The notes below the pieces were generated by a model that searched no databases, was not told where the DNA came from, and saw only the letters and a list, made by a program, of their open reading frames with translations. Positions 46,451-54,871 of a stretch of 64,000 nt of DNA are shown here, piece by piece; within the stretch, counting starts at the first letter, position 1; each line of letters opens with the position of its first letter. This DNA is from Pedobacter sp. BAL39 (lineage in GTDB: Bacteria > Bacteroidota > Bacteroidia > Sphingobacteriales > Sphingobacteriaceae): the NCBI RefSeq assembly GCF_000170795.1, contig NZ_ABCM01000006.1, forward strand, positions 124,001-188,000, in the 5' to 3' direction. Both the position numbers and the translations under genes were made by a program.

Positions 46451-47821
46451 ATGTTGTACGCTGTAGTAGATATAGAAACCACCGGAGGACACGCATCAGG
46501 AAACGGGATTACTGAAATTTCCATTCTGGTGCACAACGGGCATTCCATAGTGCAGAATTATGAAACCCTTATCAATCCCGGACAGTATATTCCAGCCCAT
46601 ATTGAAGCCTTAACCGGCATCAGTAATGAGATGGTCGAGACCGCTCCCTCCTTTAACCAGGTTGCCGCAGAGGTTTACCAACTTCTTCATGATAAGATCT
46701 TCGTTGCCCATAATGTCAATTTTGATTTTTCTTTTATCAGACATCAGCTTGGCGTATGTGGTTACGAGCTGTCGTGTAGAAAACTTTGCACGGTAAGAAT
46801 GAGCCGCAAAATCATCCCTGGACACCGTTCCTACAGTCTCGGAAAATTATGCGCTGCATTAAATATCTCACTCAATAATAGGCACAGGGCTGGTGGTGAT
46901 GCTGCTGCCACTGCGGAACTCCTGACACTGCTGCTTGACAAGGACAGCGAAGGTATTATCCAGCAATCTTTAAAGGTAAGCTCCAAAGAACAGGCTTTAC
47001 CGCCAAATTTACCACGTGCACAGGTAGACCGCCTGCCATCCGGATCCGGAGTGTATTACTTTAAGGATCAAAAAGGAAAGGTAATTTATGTAGGAAAAGC
47101 CAAAAACATTAAAAAGCGTGTTTGTTCACATTTTAGCGGAAACAACAGTGGCAGACAAAGGCAGGAGTTTCTAAAAAACATCTATATGGTTGATTTTGAA
47201 GTTTGCGGTACCGAGCTGATGGCATTCATACTCGAGGCTGCAGAAATCAAACACTACTGGCCTGATAACAACCGCGCTATGAAACGTTATGAGCAAAAAT
47301 ACGCCATATTTACTTTTGAAGATCAACGTGGGTACATGAGGCTGGGAATTGATAAGTACAGGCATAATGTTCCCGCCCTATATAGTTTCAATACGATACT
47401 TGAAGGCCACAACACCCTCAAAACCTTAATCAAAGAACACCTGCTCTGCGAAAAACTCTGTTACATACAAAAGAACAGGATTGCCTGCACAGCGCAGGCA
47501 GAAGGGAACTGTAGTGGTGCTTGCATTGGAAAGGAATCTGCAGCATCCTATAATGTCAGGGTTAAATTTGCCATTAAACAATTGAAATCCATGCTACCGA
47601 CCTTCGCACTGATTGATCAGGGAAGAACAGATGACGAACAGAGCTGCATCCTGGTGGAAGAAGGTAAGTTTTATGGTATGGGTTATATCTCCCAATATTC
47701 AGACATCAATGAACCGGGACTGCTGAAATCAGTATTGAAACCTTATCCTTCCAATGATTATATCATGCACATCATTTTTTCGCATACTGAACAATTCCCA
47801 CAAAAGAAAATAGCGATTTAA
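46451..47821 (+). CDS. DEDDh 3'-5' exonuclease fused to a UvrC-type GIY-YIG nuclease
   Basis: Two-nuclease fusion of 456 residues. Residues 1-170 are a DnaQ-like exonuclease with VVDIETTG, AHNVNFDFSF and HRAGGDA, covering all DEDDh residues. Residues about 190-290 are a GIY-YIG domain like the N-terminus of UvrC and Cho, with SGVYYF, VIYVGKAKNIKKRV and a later conserved Glu in FILEAAEIK. The remaining part resembles the UvrC-family linker, with four Cys at about 346-360. The UvrB-binding and C-terminal nuclease parts of UvrC are absent. It probably acts in excision repair. Monocistronic. Confidence 0.9.
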   Translation: MLYAVVDIETTGGHASGNGITEISILVHNGHSIVQNYETLINPGQYIPAHIEALTGISNEMVETAPSFNQVAAEVYQLLHDKIFVAHNVNFDFSFIRHQLGVCGYELSCRKLCTVRMSRKIIPGHRSYSLGKLCAALNISLNNRHRAGGDAAATAELLTLLLDKDSEGIIQQSLKVSSKEQALPPNLPRAQVDRLPSGSGVYYFKDQKGKVIYVGKAKNIKKRVCSHFSGNNSGRQRQEFLKNIYMVDFEVCGTELMAFILEAAEIKHYWPDNNRAMKRYEQKYAIFTFEDQRGYMRLGIDKYRHNVPALYSFNTILEGHNTLKTLIKEHLLCEKLCYIQKNRIACTAQAEGNCSGACIGKESAASYNVRVKFAIKQLKSMLPTFALIDQGRTDDEQSCILVEEGKFYGMGYISQYSDINEPGLLKSVLKPYPSNDYIMHIIFSHTEQFPQKKIAI

Positions 47822-48024
47822 TCGCCTGAATTAGTTATCCAGCCAAGTCTGATTTTTTTTTATATATTTTTTTTCGATCCCCTCAGTAAAAACTTAAAAA
47901 CACACAAACTAGCTAATATCCTAACCGACAAAATGTTAAAAAATAAATTCTAGTTAGACGGGCTTTATTTGCAGCCTATCAGTCTTAGACAGAGGTTTAC
48001 CGAAGATATTTGAGCAACATTTTT

Positions 48025-48055
48025 TTTGATTTTTTGATTTTTACTTCTATCTTTG
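48025..48055 (+). promoter_or_regulatory. Promoter of tRNA-Arg
   Basis: TTTG (48025-48028), 19 bases and TATCTTTG (48048-48055) match the Bacteroidota consensus closely. The -7 box ends 18 bases before the mature tRNA. Confidence 0.8.
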
Positions 48056-48073
48056 GCGCTCCAAGAGGAAAAC

Positions 48074-48147
48074 GCATCCATAGCTCAGCTGGATAGAGCA
48101 ACGGTTTTCTAAACCGTAGGTCATAGGTTCGAATCCTATTGGGTGTA
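48074..48147 (+). tRNA. tRNA-Arg (anticodon UCU)
   Basis: A 74-base cloverleaf. The acceptor GCATCCA pairs with TGGGTGT (with G-U pairs), the D-arm is GCTC/GAGC, the anticodon stem ACGGT/ACCGT encloses loop TTTCTAA with anticodon TCT, and the T-arm is ATAGG/CCTAT with loop TTCGAAT. The discriminator is A. CCA is not encoded. It reads AGA codons. No integrase or repeated 3' end is seen nearby. Confidence 0.95.
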
Positions 48148-48167
48148 CGAGATTCATTTCTTAATTA

Positions 48168-48200
48168 AGTCGACGTTGCTCCAGACGTCGGCTTTTTTTT
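48168..48200 (+). terminator. Terminator after tRNA-Arg
   Basis: Stem AGTCGACGT/ACGTCGGCT (48168-48176, 48184-48192) followed by TTTTTTTT. Confidence 0.85.
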
Positions 48201-48320
48201 GTTTTAAGCCCCCATGTTTGCCAGGGGCTCACTGCAGATCAACTTCAGGGCCTGCATCATATATTACAAACTAAACTCATGATATCGTAGTTTACCGGGT
48301 CCTCCTCATCCTCAAAACAA

Positions 48321-49418
48321 TTAAAACAACGTAGGTTGATACAGTTTCGCTGTAGACTCCTCAGGACGCAGAAAGTTGGAAATGGAAATACCGAGCAATC
48401 GCACTTTCTTGCCTGAAATATCAGCCGCGACCAGCAATGCCTCCGCAATTGAAATGATCATATCCAATTCCCTGATGGGCTCCGAGAAAGACCGGCTACG
48501 TGTGATTTGTTTGAAATCGCTGAATTTAATCTTGATCGTCAGCGTCCTGCCGTAAAGTCGATGTTGCTCCATCCTGTTGCAAACTGTTCCCGCAATTTTA
48601 CAAAGCTCCTCATTCATCTCTGTTAGTAGCTCCAGGTCCTCGGAAAAAGTATCTTCAGCACCAATGGATTTCGTCTCCTGATTGGCCTGAACAGGCCGGT
48701 GATCAATGCCCCGGACAATCTTATAAAAAAAATGGCCGCTTTTACCAAACAGATGAACGAGCTCCCCCTCCGTCAGCTTTTTGAGGTCCGCACCTTTATG
48801 CAGGCCTCTTATTTTCATTTTCTCCGCCGTAACCTTACCCACACCATGGAACTTCTCCACCGGTAGCTGCTCGATAAACCTTTCAATTTTCGAGGGACCG
48901 ATAAAAGTGAGCCCATCTGGTTTATCCATGTCGGAGGCTACCTTTGCCACAAACTTATTAATAGATACTCCGGCAGAAGCGGTCAGGTTCAATTCATCTT
49001 TGATCGCCTGTTTGATTTCCATAGCAATGTCGATCGCCGATCCGATACCCAGCTTATCTTCCGTAACATCCAGATAGGCCTCGTCCAGTGACAAGGGCTG
49101 AATTAAATCTGTATAACGCCTGAATATCTCCCGGATGTGCCGGGACACCTCCTTATAAGCTGCGAAACGCGGGTAAACAAAAATCAGATGAGGACAAAGC
49201 TGTAAAGCCCGCTTTGAGGGCATAGCCGAGTGGACACCAAATTTACGTGCTTCATAACTTGCAGTAGCCACAACACCTCCCCGTCCCTCGGGCGATCCGC
49301 CAACAGCAATGGCCTTTCCTTTCAGTGATGGATTGTCCCGCTGCTCCACAGAAGCATAAAATGAATCCATGTCAATGTGGATAATCTTACGCTGTTTGTG
49401 TTGCTCCTTCTGATCCAT
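48321..49418 (-). CDS. dinB: DNA polymerase IV
   Basis: Y-family translesion polymerase of 365 residues. Catalytic acidic residues are in HIDMDSFYASVEQRD and LDEAYLDVT, the DinB-type GVSINKFVAKVASD is followed by a helix-hairpin-helix region and a little-finger domain. The C-terminus AKLYQPTLF ends in a probable clamp-binding motif (QPTLF). It copies damaged DNA at the cost of fidelity. No LexA box could be recognised upstream. Confidence 0.95.
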   Translation of the reverse strand: MDQKEQHKQRKIIHIDMDSFYASVEQRDNPSLKGKAIAVGGSPEGRGGVVATASYEARKFGVHSAMPSKRALQLCPHLIFVYPRFAAYKEVSRHIREIFRRYTDLIQPLSLDEAYLDVTEDKLGIGSAIDIAMEIKQAIKDELNLTASAGVSINKFVAKVASDMDKPDGLTFIGPSKIERFIEQLPVEKFHGVGKVTAEKMKIRGLHKGADLKKLTEGELVHLFGKSGHFFYKIVRGIDHRPVQANQETKSIGAEDTFSEDLELLTEMNEELCKIAGTVCNRMEQHRLYGRTLTIKIKFSDFKQITRSRSFSEPIRELDMIISIAEALLVAADISGKKVRLLGISISNFLRPEESTAKLYQPTLF

Positions 49419-49464
49419 AACCTTTGAAGCATTAAAATTAAAAAAAATACGCCTTAAACAAGAA

Positions 49465-49484
49465 AGGCCTGCAAAATTGCAGGC
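49465..49484 (-). terminator. Terminator after the Hc1 gene
   Basis: Stem AGGCCTGCAA/TTGCAGGCCT, followed by TTTCTTGTTT on the minus strand, 26 bases after the gene's stop. Confidence 0.8.
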
Positions 49485-49510
49485 CTCTCAAATCAATCAA
49501 AGTATATTAA

Positions 49511-49687
49511 TTACTTCGCATTTTTCTTCTCAGTAACTTCAGTACGGATATCCTGAGCAAGACCTTTTAAATCTTGCATTGCTTTACGTACTCTTGTACC
49601 TGCAGCACCATTTCCTGAATTATAAAATTTGTCTGCATCAGCTTCAACGCTTGCAATAAGTTCTTTAAGTTTCGAGAATTTTTCCAT
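49511..49687 (-). CDS. Histone H1-like protein Hc1 family
   Basis: A 58-residue open frame with ATG at 49685-49687 and TAA at 49511-49513. It begins MEKFSKLKELIASVEADADK and contains FYNSGNGAAGTRVRKAMQDL, the hallmark of the Bacteroidota Hc1-like family, then a Lys-rich end (TEKKNAK). These small proteins are thought to bind or organise DNA. It lacks the long basic tail of chlamydial Hc1. It has its own promoter and terminator, suggesting strong independent expression. Confidence 0.9.
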   Translation of the reverse strand: MEKFSKLKELIASVEADADKFYNSGNGAAGTRVRKAMQDLKGLAQDIRTEVTEKKNAK

Positions 49688-49730
49688 GTTTTTCTTTCGT
49701 TTAAGATTGTAAATATATGATATAACGCTT

Positions 49731-49761
49731 TAAAGTTAATAATTATTGGATTTCCACCAAA
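49731..49761 (-). promoter_or_regulatory. Promoter of the Hc1 gene
   Basis: On the minus strand TTTG (49761-49758), 19 bases and TAACTTTA (49738-49731) match the consensus except for the last base of the -7 box. It predicts a leader of about 40 bases. Confidence 0.6.
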
Positions 49762-49882
49762 CGAATATTTTTGACAACACTGCATTTTTCAATCGATAAG
49801 CAAACTTTCCACTCTCCAAAGCTATTTAAAGGGCTATTTCGTTTAGATAAAAAAGTGCTTTTTCTTTTATCAAACGCCTGTT

Positions 49883-50755
49883 TTAATTGAAAAAACCGCT
49901 CATTGGAACCTCCGAACAACATGCTTTAAGCGTCTTCACCGCCTTATCTTTGAGCTGCCGTAGCCGCTCCTTACTCAGATGAAACACCGGAACCATATCT
50001 TCAAGCCTTGTCTGCGGCATTCCACCAAGCCCGTAATACAAAGACAAAATTTTTTGCTCCCTCGGAGGAAGGATACTCAGCAGCCGCCTGACATTCTCCG
50101 CCAGCGACTGCCGGTCCAGCACCGCATCGGCCGCCTCCACTTCCGAATTCCTGATCATATGCCCGAATGTTGTACCGGGCTCTCCCAACAGTATCGGCAT
50201 ATCCAGCGATGTGGTCTTCAACGCACTCATCTGGTAATCCACAACCTTTGTCTCCGGGAGATCCAGCGCTTCAGCAACTTCCTCCAGACTAGGCCTTCGT
50301 TCTAGCTTTTGCTCCAGCAGATCAGACGTCCTGTTCAGCCTGGTAATGCCTACAATCTGGTTGCCTGGCAGCCGGATCATCCTGTGCTGATCCGCGATGG
50401 CATAAGTGATCGACTGACGGATCCACCAGACTGCAAAAGAAATAAACTTAAACCCCTTCGTATGGTCGTAACGGGATGCCGCTTTGATCAGCCCTAAATT
50501 CCCCTCGCTAATTAGGTCTGCAAGACGCAAGCCCATATCCTGATAGTTCTTCGCCACTGATACCACAAAGCGGAGATTTGCACTGACCAACTTATCCAGG
50601 GCAGCCCGATCTCCCTCACGCACAATGGAGGCCAGCCGAACCTCCTCCTCCACATTCAACAACTCTATTTTACTGATCTCACTTAAATACTTCTCCAGTG
50701 AATCTCCCCCTCTATCGGTAATTGATTTCGATATCCTAATCTGTCTCATCCGCAT
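49883..50755 (-). CDS. Sigma-70 family RNA polymerase sigma factor, divergent RpoD paralogue
   Basis: Sigma factor of 290 residues (or 288 from the second ATG). Region 2 is well kept: NLRFVVSVAKNYQDMGLRLADLISEGNLGLIKAA and FKFISFAVWWIRQSI. Region 1.1 is absent, as in Bacteroidota RpoD. Regions 3 and 4 depart from the housekeeping type: the segment after ERRPSLEEVAEAL is unusual, and the DNA-reading helix of region 4.2 is FHLSKERLRQLKDKAVKTLK rather than the usual LTRERVRQI. I infer an alternative sigma factor rather than the primary one. Confidence 0.85.
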   Translation of the reverse strand: MRMRQIRISKSITDRGGDSLEKYLSEISKIELLNVEEEVRLASIVREGDRAALDKLVSANLRFVVSVAKNYQDMGLRLADLISEGNLGLIKAASRYDHTKGFKFISFAVWWIRQSITYAIADQHRMIRLPGNQIVGITRLNRTSDLLEQKLERRPSLEEVAEALDLPETKVVDYQMSALKTTSLDMPILLGEPGTTFGHMIRNSEVEAADAVLDRQSLAENVRRLLSILPPREQKILSLYYGLGGMPQTRLEDMVPVFHLSKERLRQLKDKAVKTLKACCSEVPMSGFFN

Positions 50756-51077
50756 TAAACCTATTAAATTTTCCTCAACGACTTACGCAAAGTTCGTAAG
50801 CGAAAACGATAAATACATTTACTTAATTTATTTCAGGAAATGATGCGGTTTTCAACTTGTTCATCTATCATTTTATAGGTTACAACCCACTATCACTCTT
50901 CAAAACAGAATATAATTTGCCGTAAAACCAAAGCGCAAAAAAAACAACAACAATACACTATCTAAAATAACACAAGCAAAAACAACCTCAAATTAATCAA
51001 ATTAAAGTACATTCGAAGGAGCATCCCATAAAACAAAACAATAAAATGTACACTAAGTAAATATTTTGATAAAAGTT
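50756..51077. other. 322-base divergent promoter region between sigma factor and Lrp regulator
   Basis: AT-rich, with runs of A and C-A repeats from about 50920 to 51060. On the minus strand GAACTTTG, near 50785-50792, is a near match to the -7 consensus for the sigma gene. No small coding frame or RNA is apparent. Confidence 0.45.
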
Positions 51078-51563
51078 ATGCCGTTTTATTTAGATAACAT
51101 AGACTATCAGATCCTTCTGCAGCTGCAGAAAAATGCCCAACTCACCAATAAAGAGCTTGGATTACGTTTAAAACGCTCCTCATCCTCTATTTTTGACCGT
51201 ATAAAAAGGATGCAGCAGCTCAGGATCATCAAAGGTTACACCATTGTCATAGACCACGAACAGATTGGCACCTGCCTGATCTCCCACATCCACATCAAAC
51301 TAAAAGAGCATACCTATCCATCGCTCAAATCTTTTGAAGAAGCCATCCATTCATTTCCGGAGGTCCTGGAATGTGCCAACATCACGGGCCAATATGATTA
51401 TATGCTGAAGGTCTGCGTTGCTGACATGAGGAGCTACCACAACTTTCTGCGGCATAAGCTCGGCCAGCTGACCAACCTTTCTGCAATACATACTGATACC
51501 GTATTGTCAGAAAGTAAACATGACATCGGTTATCCTGTAGCAAACCTAAAACTAATACCTTAA
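51078..51563 (+). CDS. Lrp/AsnC family transcriptional regulator
   Basis: DNA-binding regulator of 161 residues from the ATG at 51078; an in-frame TTG lies 12 bases upstream. The N-terminal winged helix has LDNIDYQILLQLQKNAQLTN and the recognition helix GLRLKRSSSSIFDRI. The C-terminal ligand-binding domain has ANITGQYDYMLKVCV. Such proteins sense amino acids. It precedes cbpA by 27 bases, so both may be co-transcribed. Confidence 0.9.
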   Translation: MPFYLDNIDYQILLQLQKNAQLTNKELGLRLKRSSSSIFDRIKRMQQLRIIKGYTIVIDHEQIGTCLISHIHIKLKEHTYPSLKSFEEAIHSFPEVLECANITGQYDYMLKVCVADMRSYHNFLRHKLGQLTNLSAIHTDTVLSESKHDIGYPVANLKLIP

Positions 51564-51590
51564 ATTTGTTGTTAGTAGCGTAACAGAGAT

Positions 51591-52481
51591 ATGGCATTTA
51601 TAGATTATTATAAAATTCTGGGTATTGACAAAAAAGCTTCGCAGGACGACATCAAGAAAGCCTATAGAAAGCTGGCAAGGAAGTACCATCCCGACCTTAA
51701 CCCAAATGACCAGGCGGCAAACAAGAAATTTCAGGAAATAAACGAAGCCAATGAGGCTTTAAGCGATCCTGAAAAGCGTAAAAAATACGATGAATATGGA
51801 ACCAACTGGAAAAATGCTGAACAATATGAACAGGCAGGCCAGTCCCAATCCCGGTCGCGCGGCAGTGGGCAGAACCCATTTTCGGGCGGCGGCTTCGGTG
51901 GCGGCGATTTTTCGGATTTCTTTGAATCCATGTTTGGCGGCAGCGCTGCCGGAAGAGGCGGAAGCCCCCGGTATAAAGGCCAGGATTACAATGCAGAGCT
52001 GAAACTCAACCTGAGGGATGCTTTCAGTACGCACAAACAAACATTGACGGTAAATGGCAAAAACATCAGGATTACCATCCCCGCAGGTATTGCCGATGGG
52101 CAAACAATCAAATTGAGCGGACATGGCGGCCCCGGCACCAACAAAGGCCCGGCAGGCGACCTCTTCATCACCATCCACATCAGCGAAGACAGTACCTTTA
52201 AAAGACTGCACAATGACCTTTATAGTAATCAGGAACTTGACTTATACACTGCGGTACTCGGTGGAGAGGTGATGGTAGATACTTTCGACGGCAAGGTAAA
52301 ACTCAAAGTTCCCGCAGGCACCCAGAATGGCACGAAAGTACGCCTCAAGGGAAAGGGTTTTCCAGTCTATAAAAAAGAAGGCGAAGTTGGCAGCTTGTAC
52401 ATTACCTACCAGATCAAAATACCCACCGACCTCGATGAAAAACAAATTGCACTTTTCCGCGAGCTGCAACAGGGGAATTAA
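51591..52481 (+). CDS. cbpA: Curved DNA-binding protein / DnaJ-type co-chaperone
   Basis: Class II J-protein of 296 residues. The J domain (about 4-68) has the HPD motif in [10 protein letters not shown] Gly/Phe-rich linker (about 85-125) is followed by two C-terminal substrate-binding domains. The zinc-finger domain of DnaJ is absent. It stimulates DnaK-type chaperones and, in related bacteria, binds DNA. The modulator gene cbpM follows after 12 bases. Confidence 0.93.
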   Translation: MAFIDYYKILGIDKKASQDDIKKAYRKLARKYHPDLNPNDQAANKKFQEINEANEALSDPEKRKKYDEYGTNWKNAEQYEQAGQSQSRSRGSGQNPFSGGGFGGGDFSDFFESMFGGSAAGRGGSPRYKGQDYNAELKLNLRDAFSTHKQTLTVNGKNIRITIPAGIADGQTIKLSGHGGPGTNKGPAGDLFITIHISEDSTFKRLHNDLYSNQELDLYTAVLGGEVMVDTFDGKVKLKVPAGTQNGTKVRLKGKGFPVYKKEGEVGSLYITYQIKIPTDLDEKQIALFRELQQGN

Positions 52482-52493
52482 ACATCATGAGCT

Positions 52494-52781
52494 ATGGAAA
52501 CACAATTCATCACCATTACGGAATGCTGTATCAACTATCACATTGATCCCGTATTTATCGACGAACTGGAAGATTCAGGCGTCATCGTCCTGACCATGAA
52601 GGAAAAAGAAAAGTATATTCATCACGAACAGCTCGCTGAGCTGGAAAAATACATCCATCTGTACTACGACCTCAACATTAATATTGAAGGCATTGACGCC
52701 ATCAGGCACCTGCTGCAGAAGATGATCCTCATGCAGCAGGAACTCAACCTACTACAGCAAAAACTACAGTTTCATCAATAA
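52494..52781 (+). CDS. cbpM: Chaperone modulator CbpM
   Basis: Protein of 95 residues with the CbpM/MerR-like helical pattern: FITITECCINYHIDPVFIDE, then VIVLTMKEKEKYIHHEQLAE and a C-terminal coiled coil (MQQELNLLQQKLQFHQ). CbpM binds the J domain of CbpA and blocks its activity. Position directly after cbpA supports the call. Confidence 0.88.
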   Translation: METQFITITECCINYHIDPVFIDELEDSGVIVLTMKEKEKYIHHEQLAELEKYIHLYYDLNINIEGIDAIRHLLQKMILMQQELNLLQQKLQFHQ

Positions 52782-52876
52782 ATACTCAACCAACATCATT
52801 CTATCATTAAGAAGTTCAACACATTCCATTTATAAACGATTTAATGCCGGACCGCGGAATTGTAGAAAACTAATTT

Positions 52877-52884
52877 TACTTTTG
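52877..52884 (+). promoter_or_regulatory. Candidate -7 element for the SulP gene
   Basis: TACTTTTG matches TAnnTTTG and ends only 8 bases before the ATG, so the leader would be almost absent. No TTTG lies at the right distance upstream. Confidence 0.35.
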
Positions 52885-52892
52885 CCGTATTC

Positions 52893-54425
52893 ATGAAGAC
52901 TTCCCAACCGTTGTTCGATTTCACTAAAAAAATCGACTACAAAACTGAAATACTTGCAGGCCTCACCGTGGCAATGACCATGATGCCAGAATCCCTGTCT
53001 TTTGCCATCCTTGCTGGTTTCCCTCCATTAATGGGTCTTTATGCAGCCTTTATTATGGGACTCGTGACAGCTGTCTTTGGCGGCCGCCCCGGCTTAATCT
53101 CTGGTGGCGCCGGTGCAACGGTAGTGGTATTGATTGCACTGATGAAATCCAACGGCATTGAATATGTTTTTGCAGCTGTCGCTATGGCCGGACTCATTCA
53201 AATCATCATCGGCCTCCTCAAACTGGGCAAGTTCATACGCCTTGTGCCTCAGCCGGTGATGTTTGGATTCGTAAATGGCCTTGCGGTAATTATCTTCATG
53301 GCTCAACTGGAACAGTTCAAAACATTGATCAACGGACAATTGGTATGGATGAGCGGAAATCCCCTATACCTCATGATCGGCCTGGTGCTGCTCACCATCA
53401 CACTCATCCTGATCTTTCCAAAACTCACCAAAGCCATTCCCGCATCTTTGGCGGCGATTATCGTCGTATTCCTATTGGTGTTCTTCCTTAAAATCGACAC
53501 CCGTACCGTAAAGGACATCGCCGCAGTAAGTGGTGGTTTCCCGCCATTTCATATCCCATCCATCAGTTTCAGCATGGAAACGCTGACCATCATCTTCCCT
53601 TATGCAGTGATCATGGCTTCAGTAGGATTAACAGAAGGCCTCCTGACATTGAACATTGTCGATGAAGTCACCCAGACCAAAGGCAACAGCAATAAAGAAT
53701 GTATCGCTCAGGGTAGTGCTAACCTCCTGAATGGATTTTTCTCTGGAATGGGTGGCTGCCCGATGATCGCGCAGACTTTTGTGAACCTGAATGCTGGTGC
53801 CAGGGCACGTCTCTCTGGAATTGTGGCGGCACTAACCATACTCCTCATCGTTCTTTGCGGGGCACCGGTTATCGAAAAACTACCCATGGCAGCCTTAACA
53901 GGGGTGATGATGATGGTTGCCATCGGCACATTTGAATGGATGAGTTTCAGGATCATCAACAAAATGCCTGCACAGGACATCTTTGTGGGCATTGTAGTTG
54001 CGGTGATCACTGTCTGGCTGCACAACCTCGCGCTGGCAGTACTGACTGGCGTCATCCTTTCCGCACTTGTGTTTGCCTGGGAAAGCGCAAAAAGAATCCG
54101 TGCAAAAAAATACATCGATGTAAATGGTGTCAAACACTACGAAATCTACGGGCCCCTGTTTTTTGGATCAGTCGCGACCTTCAACGAAAAATTCAGCGTC
54201 GACGAAGATCCGGAGATGGTCATCATCGATTTCAAAGACAGCAGGATTGCCGATATGTCAGGCATTGATGCCCTTCATAAATTGACCGAACGTTATCAGA
54301 AAGCAGGAAAGAAACTGCAGCTCACACACCTCAGTGAAGACTGCCAGACACTGCTAAAAAATGCGTCAGAGGTCATCACCGTAAATATCCTCGAAGATCC
54401 AACTTATAAGGTAGCCGTTGGGTAA
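52893..54425 (+). CDS. SulP family inorganic anion transporter with STAS domain
   Basis: Membrane protein of 510 residues with about 12-14 helices (about 15-395), followed by a cytoplasmic STAS domain (about 415-505, VIIDFKDSRIADMSGIDAL). The first helices carry AGLTVAMTMMPESLSFAILAG, typical of SulP proteins. Members carry sulfate, bicarbonate or other anions with H+ or Na+. The ion cannot be fixed from sequence, and no sulfate-assimilation or carbonic anhydrase gene is adjacent. Confidence 0.9.
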   Translation: MKTSQPLFDFTKKIDYKTEILAGLTVAMTMMPESLSFAILAGFPPLMGLYAAFIMGLVTAVFGGRPGLISGGAGATVVVLIALMKSNGIEYVFAAVAMAGLIQIIIGLLKLGKFIRLVPQPVMFGFVNGLAVIIFMAQLEQFKTLINGQLVWMSGNPLYLMIGLVLLTITLILIFPKLTKAIPASLAAIIVVFLLVFFLKIDTRTVKDIAAVSGGFPPFHIPSISFSMETLTIIFPYAVIMASVGLTEGLLTLNIVDEVTQTKGNSNKECIAQGSANLLNGFFSGMGGCPMIAQTFVNLNAGARARLSGIVAALTILLIVLCGAPVIEKLPMAALTGVMMMVAIGTFEWMSFRIINKMPAQDIFVGIVVAVITVWLHNLALAVLTGVILSALVFAWESAKRIRAKKYIDVNGVKHYEIYGPLFFGSVATFNEKFSVDEDPEMVIIDFKDSRIADMSGIDALHKLTERYQKAGKKLQLTHLSEDCQTLLKNASEVITVNILEDPTYKVAVG

Positions 54426-54444
54426 TGTTAAAATAATCAGTCAA

Positions 54445-54479
54445 TTGTTAACACTCCTATTGAAAAATCTTTAAGTTTG
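54445..54479 (+). promoter_or_regulatory. Candidate promoter of the metal-resistance operon
   Basis: TTG (54445-54447), 24 bases and TAAGTTTG (54472-54479). The -7 box fits the consensus exactly, the spacing is slightly long. It ends 4 bases before the ATG of the first gene, which implies a leaderless or nearly leaderless mRNA if used. Confidence 0.45.
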
Positions 54480-54483
54480 CGGT

Positions 54484-54798
54484 ATGAGGTATCTGGCTTT
54501 TCTATTCACCATCTTCGTCGTCGCCCTTTCGGTGTGGCCATGCTGTGATGATGAAGCTAAGCCTACCGGCACTGAACAGCATGTCAGCCAATCCAGGGAT
54601 TGTGACTCCAATGAAAACCCACATGCCTGTTCCCCATTTTTCCATTGTGGTGCATGCCAGTCCTTTGCCATCACTCCTTCCATTGAGCTGCTCAATACCA
54701 ATGCTGCTCCGGGAAAAGAAATTCAATATATTGAAATTCCTGCAGCACGTGTCATCCTTTTCCCTGGTGACATCTGGCAGCCGCCTCAGCTGGTCTGA
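54484..54798 (+). CDS. Small Cys-rich exported protein (DUF6660-like)
   Basis: Protein of 104 residues with an N-terminal hydrophobic segment (MRYLAFLFTIFVVALSVWPC) and Cys residues in PCC, RDC, HAC, HCGAC. The pattern resembles a small family encoded just before CzcA-type pumps in Bacteroidota. It is followed by the pump gene after 73 bases. A periplasmic metal-binding or sensing role is inferred from position and Cys content only. Confidence 0.75.
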   Translation: MRYLAFLFTIFVVALSVWPCCDDEAKPTGTEQHVSQSRDCDSNENPHACSPFFHCGACQSFAITPSIELLNTNAAPGKEIQYIEIPAARVILFPGDIWQPPQLV

Positions 54799-54871
54799 TT
54801 GTATTTACAATGCCTGATCTCTGCTTCAGCGCATTTCTTAACAATTAGTTGACCACCAAAAGCATCTTTTC

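Noticed and set aside
48074..48147. tRNA-Arg as an integration site for a mobile element
   Set aside because: There is no integrase and no direct repeat of the tRNA 3' end in the flanking sequence, and the neighbours are ordinary genes.
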